Source: Phocaeicola_A sp036804505 (GTDB taxonomy: Bacteria; Bacteroidota; Bacteroidia; Bacteroidales; Bacteroidaceae). Taken from it: a stretch of 64,000 bases of DNA. The number at the start of each line of letters is the position of its first letter. Positions within the stretch are counted from its first letter, which is position 1. The notes beneath the pieces were generated by a model. That model worked only from the letters and a program-made list of their open reading frames with translations, did not search any database and had not been told where the DNA came from. Location of the stretch: positions 62,001 through 126,000 of the forward strand of contig DAIRSI010000006.1 in the NCBI GenBank assembly GCA_036804505.1, written 5' to 3'. Shown one piece after another: positions 54,331 through 63,004 of this stretch. The translations under genes were made by a program, and so were the position numbers.

Positions 54331-55506
54331 ATGGAAAAACTTTGGAACAGAAACTATATGAAGGTGATGACAGCCAATTTCATGCTGTACTTCGCTTTCT
54401 ATGTCCTCACTCCTTTACTGCCGCTATACCTCAGCGAAAGATTCGGGACTACAAAAGACATGATAGGTATCGTGCTCTCCGGATATACGGTAGCAGCACT
54501 TATATTCCGCCCCTTCAGCGGATATATCGTAGATTGTTTTTCCCGGAAAAAGGTACTGATGATCTGTTTCTTCACTTTCTTCGTCTTCTTTCTCGGATAC
54601 ATTGCTGCAGGAACTTTGCTGATGTTTGCCATTGTGAGAACGCTACACGGCGCACCGTTCGGTGCCGTCACGGTAGCCAACAGCACCGTGGCAATAGATG
54701 TTCTGCCTACAAGCCGGCGCAATGAAGGCATCGGCTACTACGGGCTGAGTAATAATCTGGCCATGGCCATCGCGCCATCCGTGGGAGTGTATATCTACAA
54801 GTACACCGACAACTTCACCTTGTTGTTCTGGATTGCCCTGATTGTTGCTGCCGTGGGATTGTTTGCCGCTTCCACCATACAACTGCCTTCTAAAGATATC
54901 ATCAAGAAGAAGACAAAGATTTCGCTCGACCGGTTTTTCCTCACAAGAGCCTGGATGCTGGCGATAAACATTGCCTTCCCCGGCCTTTGTTTCGGGGTGC
55001 TGAGCAATTATCTGGCCATCTACAGCAAAGAGGAACTGGGTATCACAGGAGGTACCGGCACCTATTTCATGTTGCTCTCCATCGGGCTCTTCCTCTCGCG
55101 CCTGCAAGGTGCCAAGGCCCTCAGAGACGGGAAACTGACGGAAAATGCCGCCATGGGCGGCATCATCTCACTGGTAGGGTACATTTTGTTTGTGGCTTGT
55201 CCCAATCTTGTGGGTTATTACCTGTCCGCCATCCTCATCGGACTTGGAAACGGGCATCTCTATCCTGCCTTTCTCAATATGTTCATCAGCATGGCAAAGC
55301 ACAATGAACGCGGCACGGCAAATTCCTCCATCCTCACTGCCTGGGATGCCGGTTTCGGAATAGGCATCCTGATAGGAGGAGTCATTGCCGAGGGCTTCGG
55401 GTACAGAACTGCCTTTTGGACCGTAGCCGTCATCAATGCCATCGGAGTGATTATGTTCTTCGCGATGACACGGAGGTTCTTCCTCGAAAGAAAAGTACAA
55501 GAATAA
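54331..55506 (+). CDS. Major facilitator superfamily transporter
   Basis: Inner-membrane secondary transporter of 391 aa with 12 predicted helices in two halves. Landmarks: FYVLTPLLPLYLSERFGTTKD in helix 1, the loop motif FRPFSGYIVDCFSRKKVLM between helices 2 and 3 (MFS signature GxxxDxxxRRxxL), VRTLHGAPFGAVTVANSTVA, and a second-half ALRDGKLTENAAMGGIISLVGY. It resembles drug or sugar exporters of the general MFS_1 type, but no substrate can be named. It begins 33 nt after the hairpin at 54251 and ends 14 nt from the convergent ahpF. It is unlikely to belong to the peroxide regulon since it reads the other way. Confidence 0.85.
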   Translation: MEKLWNRNYMKVMTANFMLYFAFYVLTPLLPLYLSERFGTTKDMIGIVLSGYTVAALIFRPFSGYIVDCFSRKKVLMICFFTFFVFFLGYIAAGTLLMFAIVRTLHGAPFGAVTVANSTVAIDVLPTSRRNEGIGYYGLSNNLAMAIAPSVGVYIYKYTDNFTLLFWIALIVAAVGLFAASTIQLPSKDIIKKKTKISLDRFFLTRAWMLAINIAFPGLCFGVLSNYLAIYSKEELGITGGTGTYFMLLSIGLFLSRLQGAKALRDGKLTENAAMGGIISLVGYILFVACPNLVGYYLSAILIGLGNGHLYPAFLNMFISMAKHNERGTANSSILTAWDAGFGIGILIGGVIAEGFGYRTAFWTVAVINAIGVIMFFAMTRRFFLERKVQE

Positions 55507-55520
55507 AGGAAAGATAAACA

Positions 55521-57092
55521 CTATCTGGAAGCAATGACTCCGCGGATGCGGTCATCGAAAGCGGAAAGTGCAGCTTTTGCCCCTTCACCCATCGCTATGA
55601 CGATTTGCTTGTAAGGAACATTCGACACATCGCCTGCGGCATAGACTCCCGGCAAACTGGTACGGCAATATTCATCAATCTTGATCTCCCCGATACGGGT
55701 CACTTCCAACTGTTCCTTGAAAGGAACACTGTTGGCTGCCAAACCAATCTGGACAAAGATACCATCCAATGGTATAACTCTCTCTTCTTTCGTGACACGG
55801 TCCATGACACGAATAGAAGTAACCTTGCTGCCGTCACCCAAGACTTCCTGTGTGGCCATATTCGTGAAAATCTCTACATTGGGCAGACTGCCGGCCTTTT
55901 CGACCAATACCTTATCGGCCTTCAATGAGTCGGCAAACTCCAGCACCGTTACACTTGAACAGATACCTGCCAAATCAATGGCCGCCTCTATTCCCGAGTT
56001 ACCCCCGCCTACTACAGCCACTTTCCTGTCTTTGAACAAAGGTCCGTCGCAATGCGGACAGAACGCTACGCCTTTTCCTATATATTCCGCTTCACCCGGA
56101 ACATTCAGCTTTCGCCAGCTTGCTCCTGTGGCAATGATGATTTCCGGAGCACGGAACACTTCACCCCCACTGACATCAATGCGCTTCATGTTGTCTCTCA
56201 GTTCGGCATTCTCTATCCTTCTATTCTCGAAGACATCCACGGGATAATCCTCTATGTGCAGCCGCAAGTCCTCTGCCAGACGTGCACCTGTAGTCTTTGG
56301 CACAGATATAAGATTCTCAATGCCTACCGTCTCCTTCACCTGACCGCCAATACGTTCGGCAATTATCGCCACCTTCAATCCCTTGCGGGCGGAATAAATG
56401 GCAGAAGAAGAACCCGCAGGTCCGCCACCAACAACCAATACATCATAATCATGAACCTCTGCAGAAGATGCCTCCAACGGCCGGCTGCCCAATCTTTCTT
56501 CCAACTCCTGAAGCAATTCTCCCAAAGAACCGCGCCCGGTGTGAAGCAATTCACCATTGGCATAAACCGAAGGCACCGCCTGAATCTTCAGACGCTCCAC
56601 TTCCTCCGTAAACAGAGCTCCATCCACCATCTCATGTCTTATCTGAGGATGATAAAGGCTCAATACATTCAAAGCCTGAACCACATCAGGACAATTGGTA
56701 CAAGTGAGCGATACATACGTGCGCAAGCTGACAGGTACATTCAAGGCACGGATGCGACGTTCAATGCCCGCATCCGGCAAATTCTTTCCTTTACCTTCGG
56801 CATTCAATACCGCCAATAATAAAGAAGTAAATTCGTGTCCACTGGGTATGCCGCGAAAGGATATCCCTGTTTCTTCACCCTCCTTGACAAGACTGAATTC
56901 CAAAGAAGTCTCACTGACTTCCATTGTCTCCACCGATATATTGTCCGAGCAAGCAGCTAGCTCCTTGACAAAGGCAATCATTTCTTCGGCCTTCGGATGA
57001 CGGTAAGCACGGACTCGGAAAACAAAACGGGAAGAGAGCTGTCCGAACAAAGTCCGGACCTGCTCTACAATTGCTGAATCTAAAATGTTCAT
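55521..57092 (-). CDS. ahpF: Alkyl hydroperoxide reductase subunit F
   Basis: Flavoprotein disulfide reductase of 523 aa that reduces AhpC using NADH. The N-terminal double-thioredoxin-like domain carries the CTNC redox pair (SLTCTNCPDVVQALN). The second part is a thioredoxin-reductase core with the FAD site YDVLVVGGGPAGSSSAIYSA, the CPHC active disulfide in VAFCPHCDGPLFKD, the NAD site VAVVGGGNSGIEAAIDLAG and GVYAAGDVSNVPYKQIVIAMG. Length is normal. The start is 4 nt after the ahpC stop, so the pair is translated together. Both should be induced by OxyR through the site at 57743. Confidence 0.97.
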   Translation of the reverse strand: MNILDSAIVEQVRTLFGQLSSRFVFRVRAYRHPKAEEMIAFVKELAACSDNISVETMEVSETSLEFSLVKEGEETGISFRGIPSGHEFTSLLLAVLNAEGKGKNLPDAGIERRIRALNVPVSLRTYVSLTCTNCPDVVQALNVLSLYHPQIRHEMVDGALFTEEVERLKIQAVPSVYANGELLHTGRGSLGELLQELEERLGSRPLEASSAEVHDYDVLVVGGGPAGSSSAIYSARKGLKVAIIAERIGGQVKETVGIENLISVPKTTGARLAEDLRLHIEDYPVDVFENRRIENAELRDNMKRIDVSGGEVFRAPEIIIATGASWRKLNVPGEAEYIGKGVAFCPHCDGPLFKDRKVAVVGGGNSGIEAAIDLAGICSSVTVLEFADSLKADKVLVEKAGSLPNVEIFTNMATQEVLGDGSKVTSIRVMDRVTKEERVIPLDGIFVQIGLAANSVPFKEQLEVTRIGEIKIDEYCRTSLPGVYAAGDVSNVPYKQIVIAMGEGAKAALSAFDDRIRGVIASR

Positions 57093-57096
57093 AAGC

Positions 57097-57663
57097 TTAG
57101 ATTTTACCCACCAAATCGATGCTTGGTTTCAAAGTCTCAGCTCCCTGTTTCCATTTTGCCGGACAAACTTCGCCTTCATGACTCGCTACAAACAAGGCAG
57201 CTTCCGTCTTGCGCAACAATTCATCCGCATTACGGCCGATACTGTTATCCTGAATTTCTGCAATCTTTATTTTTCCTTCGGGATTCACCAGGAATGTACC
57301 GCGATAGGCCATACCGTCCGATTCAATCATCACTCCGAAACCACGGCTCAAGACCCCTGTAGGATCGGCAAGCATCGGATATTGAATCTTACGGATACTT
57401 TCACTGGCATCATGCCAAGCCTTGTGTACAAACTGAGAATCGGTGCTTACGGAATAGATTTCCACGCCCAAAGCTTTGAACTTCTCGTAATTTTCTGCCA
57501 TATCTACCAGTTCGGTAGGACATACAAAGGTAAAATCAGCGGGATAAAAGAAGAAGATACTCCATTTTCCTTTGATATCTTCACTGCTCACTGTAGTGAA
57601 TTTGCCATTATGATAAGCATTTACTTTAAACTCTGGTGCATTTGCATTAATAATTGGTTCCAT
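57097..57663 (-). CDS. ahpC: Alkyl hydroperoxide reductase subunit C (peroxiredoxin)
   Basis: Typical 2-Cys peroxiredoxin of 188 aa that reduces hydrogen peroxide and organic peroxides. The peroxidatic Cys48 is in PADFTFVCPTELVDMAENYE, the catalytic Arg lies in the SRGFGVMIESDGMAYRGTF region, and the resolving Cys167 in EGEVCPAKWKQGAETLKP. Length and spacing are normal. AhpF lies directly downstream (4 nt). A -7 box TACTTTTG at 57703-57710 and a four-part OxyR-type site at 57743-57778 precede it, so expression should rise under peroxide stress. Confidence 0.98.
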   Translation of the reverse strand: MEPIINANAPEFKVNAYHNGKFTTVSSEDIKGKWSIFFFYPADFTFVCPTELVDMAENYEKFKALGVEIYSVSTDSQFVHKAWHDASESIRKIQYPMLADPTGVLSRGFGVMIESDGMAYRGTFLVNPEGKIKIAEIQDNSIGRNADELLRKTEAALFVASHEGEVCPAKWKQGAETLKPSIDLVGKI

Positions 57664-57702
57664 AATCTTTATCTTTTAAATAGTTATTAAAATTTGACTA
57701 TG

Positions 57703-57778
57703 CAAAAGTAAAGAGTCTTTCCCCAACTCTCGAAAAAAAACAATCGATAATATTTATAGCCCCATAGAGACACTCTAT
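57703..57778 (-). promoter_or_regulatory. OxyR-type site and promoter of ahpCF
   Basis: Read on the minus strand: ATAG (57775-57778), 7 nt, CTAT (57764-57767), 6 nt, ATAA (57754-57757), 7 nt, CGAT (57743-57746). This is the OxyR four-quarter pattern ATAG-N7-CTAT-N-ATAG-N7-CTAT with two mismatches and a 6-nt centre. The -7 box TACTTTTG follows at 57703-57710. The site overlaps the last codon of oxyR. Confidence 0.65.
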
Positions 57779-58701
57779 ACAAGCTGCTGAGTGGCTTGTT
57801 TTGAGAGCATTACCTTCGGAACGGCATTTTGAATTTCTTCTACAAGCATCTTCCTGAGTGAGTCACGGATAAAATCTTTGGACGTCAGCAACACGATTTG
57901 CCGGGTAGGACAAGGAATGGCAAACGGACGCACCAGTTCCTTTTGCTGCTCGCTCAACTGGTCAAGAGCCAGTTCGGGAATGAATGTAATGCCTTTTCCT
58001 CCTTCCACCATTCTCATAAAGGTTTCCATACTACCCAACCGATATACCTGCTGACTCATTCTCGCTTCACTCAACTGGCAATACGTCATCAGTTGGTCGC
58101 GAAAGCAATGCCCTTCGTCCAACAACCACAGTTGCTGATTCTTGACATCGGCCGTACGAATCAGACGGTTCTCGAAAAGTTTCTCGCCGCGAGCCACATA
58201 TCCGAAGAACTGTTCATAATATAGAGAAGTCATCTGAAAGTCGTCCATCCGGGGAAGACTGGCCACAATACCGCCATCAAGTTCCTCATCACACAAAGCC
58301 TGCTTGATGGCTGTGGTTTTCATTTCCGTTACTCGGATATCAAGCTGCGGATATTTCTTCATCAGATTCGGGAAGAAACGAGGCAATAAGTAAGGAGCGA
58401 TGGTGGGCAAAACACCCAATCGGAAGATTCCGGCCAAAGAGTGCCGTTCCTCTTCTATATGATCCTGAATATGCGAAGCTTGAGACAGCAACAGACTTGC
58501 CTGCTTAAGCACTATCCGCCCGATAGCCGTAGGCACTACCGGTTGTTTGTCACGATCGAAAATCTTCACCTGAAGTTCCTCTTCAAGTTTTTGAATCATG
58601 GCACTCAAAGTAGGTTGTGTCACCAGGCAATTTTTAGCCGCCTTTGTGAAATTACCCGTCTGCTCAACGGCTAAAATATATTCCAATTGTTGTAAAGTCA
58701 T
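57775..58701 (-). CDS. oxyR: Peroxide-sensing LysR-type regulator OxyR
   Basis: LysR-family transcription factor of 308 aa. The N-terminal winged helix (MTLQQLEYILAVEQTGNFTKAA...TQPTLSAMIQKLEEEL) is followed by the effector domain. The two redox cysteines are Cys199 and Cys208 in GHCFRDQLMTYCQLSE, exactly the spacing and even the numbering of the E. coli sensor. They form a disulfide with peroxide, which changes how OxyR binds four ATAG-type quarters. Its gene lies between ahpCF (downstream, same strand) and dps (divergent), both of which carry matching sites. A -7 box TATCTTTG is at 58736-58743. Confidence 0.96.
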   Translation of the reverse strand: MTLQQLEYILAVEQTGNFTKAAKNCLVTQPTLSAMIQKLEEELQVKIFDRDKQPVVPTAIGRIVLKQASLLLSQASHIQDHIEEERHSLAGIFRLGVLPTIAPYLLPRFFPNLMKKYPQLDIRVTEMKTTAIKQALCDEELDGGIVASLPRMDDFQMTSLYYEQFFGYVARGEKLFENRLIRTADVKNQQLWLLDEGHCFRDQLMTYCQLSEARMSQQVYRLGSMETFMRMVEGGKGITFIPELALDQLSEQQKELVRPFAIPCPTRQIVLLTSKDFIRDSLRKMLVEEIQNAVPKVMLSKQATQQLV

Positions 58702-58735
58702 ATCCTTATCCTCATGTTTCTATTATTACCAACTA

Positions 58736-58743
58736 CAAAGATA
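58736..58743 (-). promoter_or_regulatory. oxyR -7 promoter element
   Basis: TATCTTTG on the minus strand, 35 nt before the oxyR start. The -33 region has only TTTCG-like bases. Confidence 0.45.
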
Positions 58744-58805
58744 GAACAAAAAACGACAATAAAGAACGAAAGACAATACCCACTTATGGTGATTTTAAAA
58801 ATACG

Positions 58806-58841
58806 ATAGACTTCTTCTATCATGTCATAGAAATATCCGAT
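58806..58841 (+). promoter_or_regulatory. OxyR-type site before dps
   Basis: ATAG (58806-58809), 7 nt, CTAT (58817-58820), 6 nt, ATAG (58827-58830), 7 nt, CGAT (58838-58841): the four-quarter OxyR pattern with one mismatch. It ends 9 nt before the TTTG of the dps promoter, a good position to activate RNA polymerase. The spacing N7-N6-N7 is the same as in the ahpC site. Confidence 0.7.
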
Positions 58842-58850
58842 AAATCTTTT

Positions 58851-58882
58851 TTTGTTTTATAGAAGTTCGCCCCTTACATTTG
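58851..58882 (+). promoter_or_regulatory. dps promoter
   Basis: TTTG (58851-58854), a 20-nt spacer and TACATTTG (58875-58882), the full Bacteroides consensus. The leader is about 65 nt. Confidence 0.8.
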
Positions 58883-58952
58883 CAGTGTAAAACAAAAACG
58901 GATACAAAGCCGTTAGAAAAATAAATTATAAACCATTTAAAACAGAAAAGAT

Positions 58953-59441
58953 ATGAAAACTTTAGATTACATTCAGTTGAACGAACAAAGTGCAAATAAC
59001 ATCATAGGTTCCCTGAGCCAGCTATTGGCTGATTTGCAAGTATTATATACCAATCTCCGCGGTTTCCACTGGAACATCAAAGGACACGGATTCTTCGTGC
59101 TTCACAGTAAATTCGAAGAACTGTACAATGACACGGCTACCAAAGTAGATGAAGTGGCAGAGCGCATCCTGACTTTGGGCGGTGTTCCTGCAAACAACTA
59201 CAGCGAATATCTCAAAGTAGCTCAAGTGAAAGAAGTAAGCGGCGTATCCTGCGGAAGCGAAGCCTTGGAAAATCTAATGGATACCTATAAACTTATCATT
59301 GCTGAAGAGCGTAAAACCCTGGCAGCCGCATCCGAAGCAGGCGACGAAGTCACGGTAAGCCTGATGAGCGATTACTTGAAAGGACAGGAAAAGATGATTT
59401 GGATGCTTGTGGCATACAACAGCGGCACCTGCAAGAAATAA
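58953..59441 (+). CDS. dps: Dps-type ferritin, DNA protection during starvation
   Basis: Twelve-subunit mini-ferritin of 162 aa that oxidises iron with hydrogen peroxide and protects DNA. The four-helix fold is recognisable, with the inter-subunit ferroxidase ligands in NLRGFHWNIKGHGFFVLHSK (His) and FEELYNDTATKVDEVAERI (Asp, Glu). The C-terminal helix is VTVSLMSDYLKGQEKMIWML. It has no long basic N-terminal tail, so DNA binding may be weak. It is transcribed divergently from oxyR behind an OxyR-type site and a consensus promoter, and is ended by the terminator at 59475. Confidence 0.97.
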   Translation: MKTLDYIQLNEQSANNIIGSLSQLLADLQVLYTNLRGFHWNIKGHGFFVLHSKFEELYNDTATKVDEVAERILTLGGVPANNYSEYLKVAQVKEVSGVSCGSEALENLMDTYKLIIAEERKTLAAASEAGDEVTVSLMSDYLKGQEKMIWMLVAYNSGTCKK

Positions 59442-59474
59442 GAGCAATCCAACTTCATTTTGAAGTTACAAATA

Positions 59475-59515
59475 AAATCATCCTGGGATAACAAATCTCA
59501 GGATGATTTGTTTTT
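59475..59515 (+). terminator. dps terminator
   Basis: A 14-bp stem with one G-T wobble (59475-59488 with 59496-59509) is followed by gtttttaat, 34 nt after the dps stop. Confidence 0.85.
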
Positions 59516-59536
59516 AATCGAATTTTTGTTTCAACG

Positions 59537-59568
59537 TTTGTTTCTTTATCTAAGAATTCCTATCTTTG
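59537..59568 (+). promoter_or_regulatory. fic promoter giving a nearly leaderless mRNA
   Basis: TTTG (59537-59540), a 20-nt spacer and TATCTTTG (59561-59568), a full consensus match. The -7 box ends only 8 nt before the chosen ATG at 59577, so the transcript would have almost no leader. Confidence 0.75.
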
Positions 59569-59576
59569 TTTTATAC

Positions 59577-60596
59577 ATGAAGAATAGAGAAGAAAAAATA
59601 ATATCCCTTATATCCCAATTCAAAGAATTAGGTATAGAGAAACAGATAGATTATGAAAAATTCTATCTCTATTCACTTATTACCCACTCCACCGCAATAG
59701 AGGGATCTACAGTCACCGAACTTGAGAACCAGCTTTTATTTGATGAAGGCATCAGTGCAAAAGGACGATCCATGACAGAACAACTGATGAACCTAGACCT
59801 GAAAGCCGCATACGAACAATCTATTGTCTATGCAAAGAACCATTCCGAGATTTCGATAGAAATGCTTAAAGTTCTGTCTTCCCTTATTATGAAAAATACA
59901 GGGACTTCTTACAATACTCCCTTAGGGACGTTTTCGTCAGCTAATGGAGACTTGCGTTTACTGAATGTCACTGCAGGTACAGGGGGCCGTTCGTATATGA
60001 ATTATTCGAAAGTACCTGTTAAACTGGCAGAATTATGTGTAAACATAAATGACAGACGGAATGGTCTTGCAAAAAATGATATTATCGAGATTTATAAATT
60101 AAGTTTTGATGCCCATTTTCATTTAGTAACCATTCACCCGTGGGTAGATGGAAACGGAAGGATGTCGCGCCTGTTGATGAACCAATTACAGTTTGAGTTT
60201 GGTGTCATTCCGGTAAATATTGACAAAAACAGGAAAAAAGAATATATTGAAACGCTTATTGCGACCCGTGAGAATGATGATATTGAATTGTTCCGCAACT
60301 TCATGTTTGATGAGCATATCCACAATTTGGAGCAAACAATCAGCAATTATACATCTTCAATAGAAAACAATGTCCGTGTAAATGTCCGTGTAAATGTCCG
60401 TGTAAATCTATCCGAACGGGAGAACAAAATAATACAGTTGATAGCAGATGATGAAAACATAACCATTACTCAACTTGCAAAAGAATTCAAGGTTAACGAA
60501 AGAACGATTCGAAGATATATGGCCTCTCTTAAAGAACGAGGCATTTTAACTCGTATCGGAGCTGACAAGAATGGAAAGTGGAAAATAATGGAATAG
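59577..60596 (+). CDS. Fic-family protein with C-terminal winged helix
   Basis: Fic proteins usually transfer AMP or another nucleotide part to a target protein. In this 339-aa member the catalytic motif is HPWVDGNGRMSR (His187), with Trp in place of the usual Phe. An N-terminal self-inhibition motif of the SxxxEG kind (HSTAIEGSTV) is present, so activity is probably held off until a signal. The C-terminal about 70 residues form a winged helix (ITQLAKEFKVNERTIRRYMA) linked by a (VRVN)3 spacer, as in Fic proteins that bind DNA. The start at 59577 was chosen because the longer frame to 59460 runs through the dps terminator and the fic promoter. It is 24 nt before GH92. No toxin-antitoxin partner is evident. 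Confidence 0.88.
   Translation: MKNREEKIISLISQFKELGIEKQIDYEKFYLYSLITHSTAIEGSTVTELENQLLFDEGISAKGRSMTEQLMNLDLKAAYEQSIVYAKNHSEISIEMLKVLSSLIMKNTGTSYNTPLGTFSSANGDLRLLNVTAGTGGRSYMNYSKVPVKLAELCVNINDRRNGLAKNDIIEIYKLSFDAHFHLVTIHPWVDGNGRMSRLLMNQLQFEFGVIPVNIDKNRKKEYIETLIATRENDDIELFRNFMFDEHIHNLEQTISNYTSSIENNVRVNVRVNVRVNLSERENKIIQLIADDENITITQLAKEFKVNERTIRRYMASLKERGILTRIGADKNGKWKIME
60369..60404 (+). repeat. Three 12-bp tandem repeats inside fic
   Basis: AATGTCCGTGTA occurs three times in a row (60369, 60381, 60393). Each copy encodes four residues of the Asn/Val/Arg linker between the Fic and winged-helix domains. A change in copy number would keep the frame and alter linker length. Confidence 0.9.
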
Positions 60597-60619
60597 AAAC
60601 ACCATAACAATATCTTACG

Positions 60620-62965
60620 ATGAAAAAACTCTTACTCCTCACCGCTGCCCTATGCACAATAGCTCTTGCAAAGGCACAAGACAAAGATTATGCAGATTAC
60701 GTAAATCCGCTAGTGGGAACCCAGTCATCTTATGAACTCTCTGCCGGCAACACCTATCCTGCCATAGCCATGCCATGGGGTATGAACTTCTGGACTCCGC
60801 AAACTGGCAAAATGGGTGACGGATGGCAATACACTTACACGGCAAACAAGATACGCGGATTCAAACAAACACATCAACCAAGCCCGTGGATAAATGATTA
60901 CGGACAGTTCTCCATTATGCCCGTCACGGGAAAACCTCTGTTCGATGAAGAAAGCCGCGCAAGCTGGTTCAACCACAAAGCCGAAATCGTACGTCCTTAT
61001 TACTACAAGGCTTATCTTGCCGAACATGACGTGGTAACCGAAATTGCACCCACAGAACGTGCAGCTATGTTCCGATTCACATTCCCTGAGAATGATTCCT
61101 ACGTCGTGGTCGATGCTTTCGACCGCGGTTCACACATTCAAATCATTCCGGAGAAAAACATGATTATCGGTTACAGCACCCGCAACAGCGGAGGAGTTCC
61201 CGATAATTTCAAGAACTATTTTGTCGTGATATTTAGTAAACCCTTCACTTATGAAGCAACCTTCTCCAATGATGTAATTCCGGAAAAGAAAGACGGGACA
61301 GTCCCCGTTACCCTCAAAAAGGGAACACTGGAGCAAACCGCATTTCATGCCGGGGGAGTCATCGGTTTCAAAACCCATAAAGGTGAAGTGGTATATGCCA
61401 AGGTTGCCTCTTCTTTCATCAGCATGGAACAAGCGGAACAAAATCTGAAAGAACTGGCCGGCAACAGTTTCGATCAACTTGTTTTCAATGGCAAGCAAGC
61501 ATGGAACAAGACACTGGGCCGGATTGAAGTAGAGGGTGGTTCTCTGGACCAAATCCGCACTTTCTATTCTTGCCTCTACCGCTCGCTTCTATTCCCAAGA
61601 AAATTCTATGAACTCGATGAAAACGGAAAACCGGTACATTACAGTCCATACAACGGGAAAGTCCTGCCGGGTTATCTCTATACAGACACCGGTTTTTGGG
61701 ATACTTTCCGTGCCCTCTTTCCTTTTCTTAATCTGATGTATCCATCTGTAAACAAGGAAATACAAGAAGGTCTCATCAATGTTTATAAAGAAAGCGGCTT
61801 CTTCCCGGAATGGGCAAGTCCCGGACACCGGGGTTGCATGGTAGGCAATAATTCCGCCTCAGTCCTGGTCGACGCTTATCTGAAAGGAGTAAAGGTGGAC
61901 GATGTGGAAAGCCTCTACAAGGGACTTATACACGGAACAATGAATGTCCACCCCGAAGCCTCATCAACAGGCCGATTGGGATGGGAATATTACAACAAGT
62001 TGGGATATGTTCCTTACGATGTAAAGATTAATGAAAATGCCGCACGGACTTTGGAATATGCCTACGATGACTGGTGCATTTACAGACTTGCAAAAGAACT
62101 CGGCCGTCCTAAAAAAGAAACAGAACTCTATGCAAAACGTGCACTAAACTACAAGAACCTCTTCGACCCTGAAACCAAACTCATGAGTGGAAAAAACTCC
62201 GACGGGAAGTTCATGAAGCCCTTCTCACCGCTCAAGTGGGGAGATGCCTTTACCGAAGGCAACAGCTGGCATTACTCCTGGTCGGTGTTCCATGATATTC
62301 AAGGATTGGTGAACCTGATGGGTGGCAAGAAAGTTTTTGTACAGATGCTCGATTCGGTTTTCTCCATCCCTCCTATATTCGATGAAAGCTACTACGGACA
62401 AGTGATTCACGAGATTCGCGAGATGCAAGTGATGAATATGGGCAACTATGCACACGGAAATCAACCTATCCAGCACATGATTTATCTTTATGACTATGCC
62501 GGAGAACCTTGGAAAGCCCAATACTGGGTGAGACAAGTGATGGACAGACTCTACACTGACCGCCCCGACGGCTATTGTGGTGACGAGGACAACGGCCAGA
62601 CTTCTGCCTGGTATGTTTTCTCTGCATTGGGATTCTATCCTGTAACACCGGGTACTGATGAATATGTGATTGGTGCACCTTTGTTCAAGAAAGCCACCCT
62701 CCATTTTGAAAACGGAAATACTCTTGTGATAGAAGCTCCGCAAAACAGCAAAGACAATCTCTACATCAACAAGATGACATTCAACGGCAAGGAATATACG
62801 CGGAACGTCTTCAAGCACACTGATTTGCAGAAAGGTGGAGTCATACAGGTTGACATGACTGCTTCACCTAACAAAAGCAGAGGAACAGAAGACAGTGATA
62901 TGCCTTATTCGTTCTCAAATTCCAGCAATTACCCGGCGGCTTCGACTTCACGAAGCCGCAAATAG
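60620..62965 (+). CDS. GH92 alpha-mannosidase
   Basis: Second family 92 enzyme, 781 aa. Signal peptide MKKLLLLTAALCTIALAKA, then DYVNPLVGTQSSYELSAGNTYPAIAMPWGMNFWTPQ (the N-terminal motif in pieces), TGFWDTFRALFPFLNLMYP, the calcium-binding region in the middle, and GDEDNGQTSAWYVFSALGFYP near the C-terminus. The last about 12 codons lie in a GC-rich hairpin (62936-62959) and look like a late extension. It is related to, but clearly different from, the GH92 at 7496. It follows fic by 23 nt and may share its transcript. The likely role is trimming of alpha-mannosides in the periplasm or at the surface. Confidence 0.93.
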   Translation: MKKLLLLTAALCTIALAKAQDKDYADYVNPLVGTQSSYELSAGNTYPAIAMPWGMNFWTPQTGKMGDGWQYTYTANKIRGFKQTHQPSPWINDYGQFSIMPVTGKPLFDEESRASWFNHKAEIVRPYYYKAYLAEHDVVTEIAPTERAAMFRFTFPENDSYVVVDAFDRGSHIQIIPEKNMIIGYSTRNSGGVPDNFKNYFVVIFSKPFTYEATFSNDVIPEKKDGTVPVTLKKGTLEQTAFHAGGVIGFKTHKGEVVYAKVASSFISMEQAEQNLKELAGNSFDQLVFNGKQAWNKTLGRIEVEGGSLDQIRTFYSCLYRSLLFPRKFYELDENGKPVHYSPYNGKVLPGYLYTDTGFWDTFRALFPFLNLMYPSVNKEIQEGLINVYKESGFFPEWASPGHRGCMVGNNSASVLVDAYLKGVKVDDVESLYKGLIHGTMNVHPEASSTGRLGWEYYNKLGYVPYDVKINENAARTLEYAYDDWCIYRLAKELGRPKKETELYAKRALNYKNLFDPETKLMSGKNSDGKFMKPFSPLKWGDAFTEGNSWHYSWSVFHDIQGLVNLMGGKKVFVQMLDSVFSIPPIFDESYYGQVIHEIREMQVMNMGNYAHGNQPIQHMIYLYDYAGEPWKAQYWVRQVMDRLYTDRPDGYCGDEDNGQTSAWYVFSALGFYPVTPGTDEYVIGAPLFKKATLHFENGNTLVIEAPQNSKDNLYINKMTFNGKEYTRNVFKHTDLQKGGVIQVDMTASPNKSRGTEDSDMPYSFSNSSNYPAASTSRSRK

Positions 62966-63004
62966 GGCGATGAATGAACTCAAATATCAATTTGAATTTA
63001 TTAT

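Noticed and set aside
59460..59576. Longer Fic frame beginning at 59460
   Set aside because: It would start before the dps terminator and cross the fic promoter.
62225..62818. Minus-strand open frame of 197 codons
   Set aside because: Opposite the C-terminal half of the second GH92; no motif or start signal.
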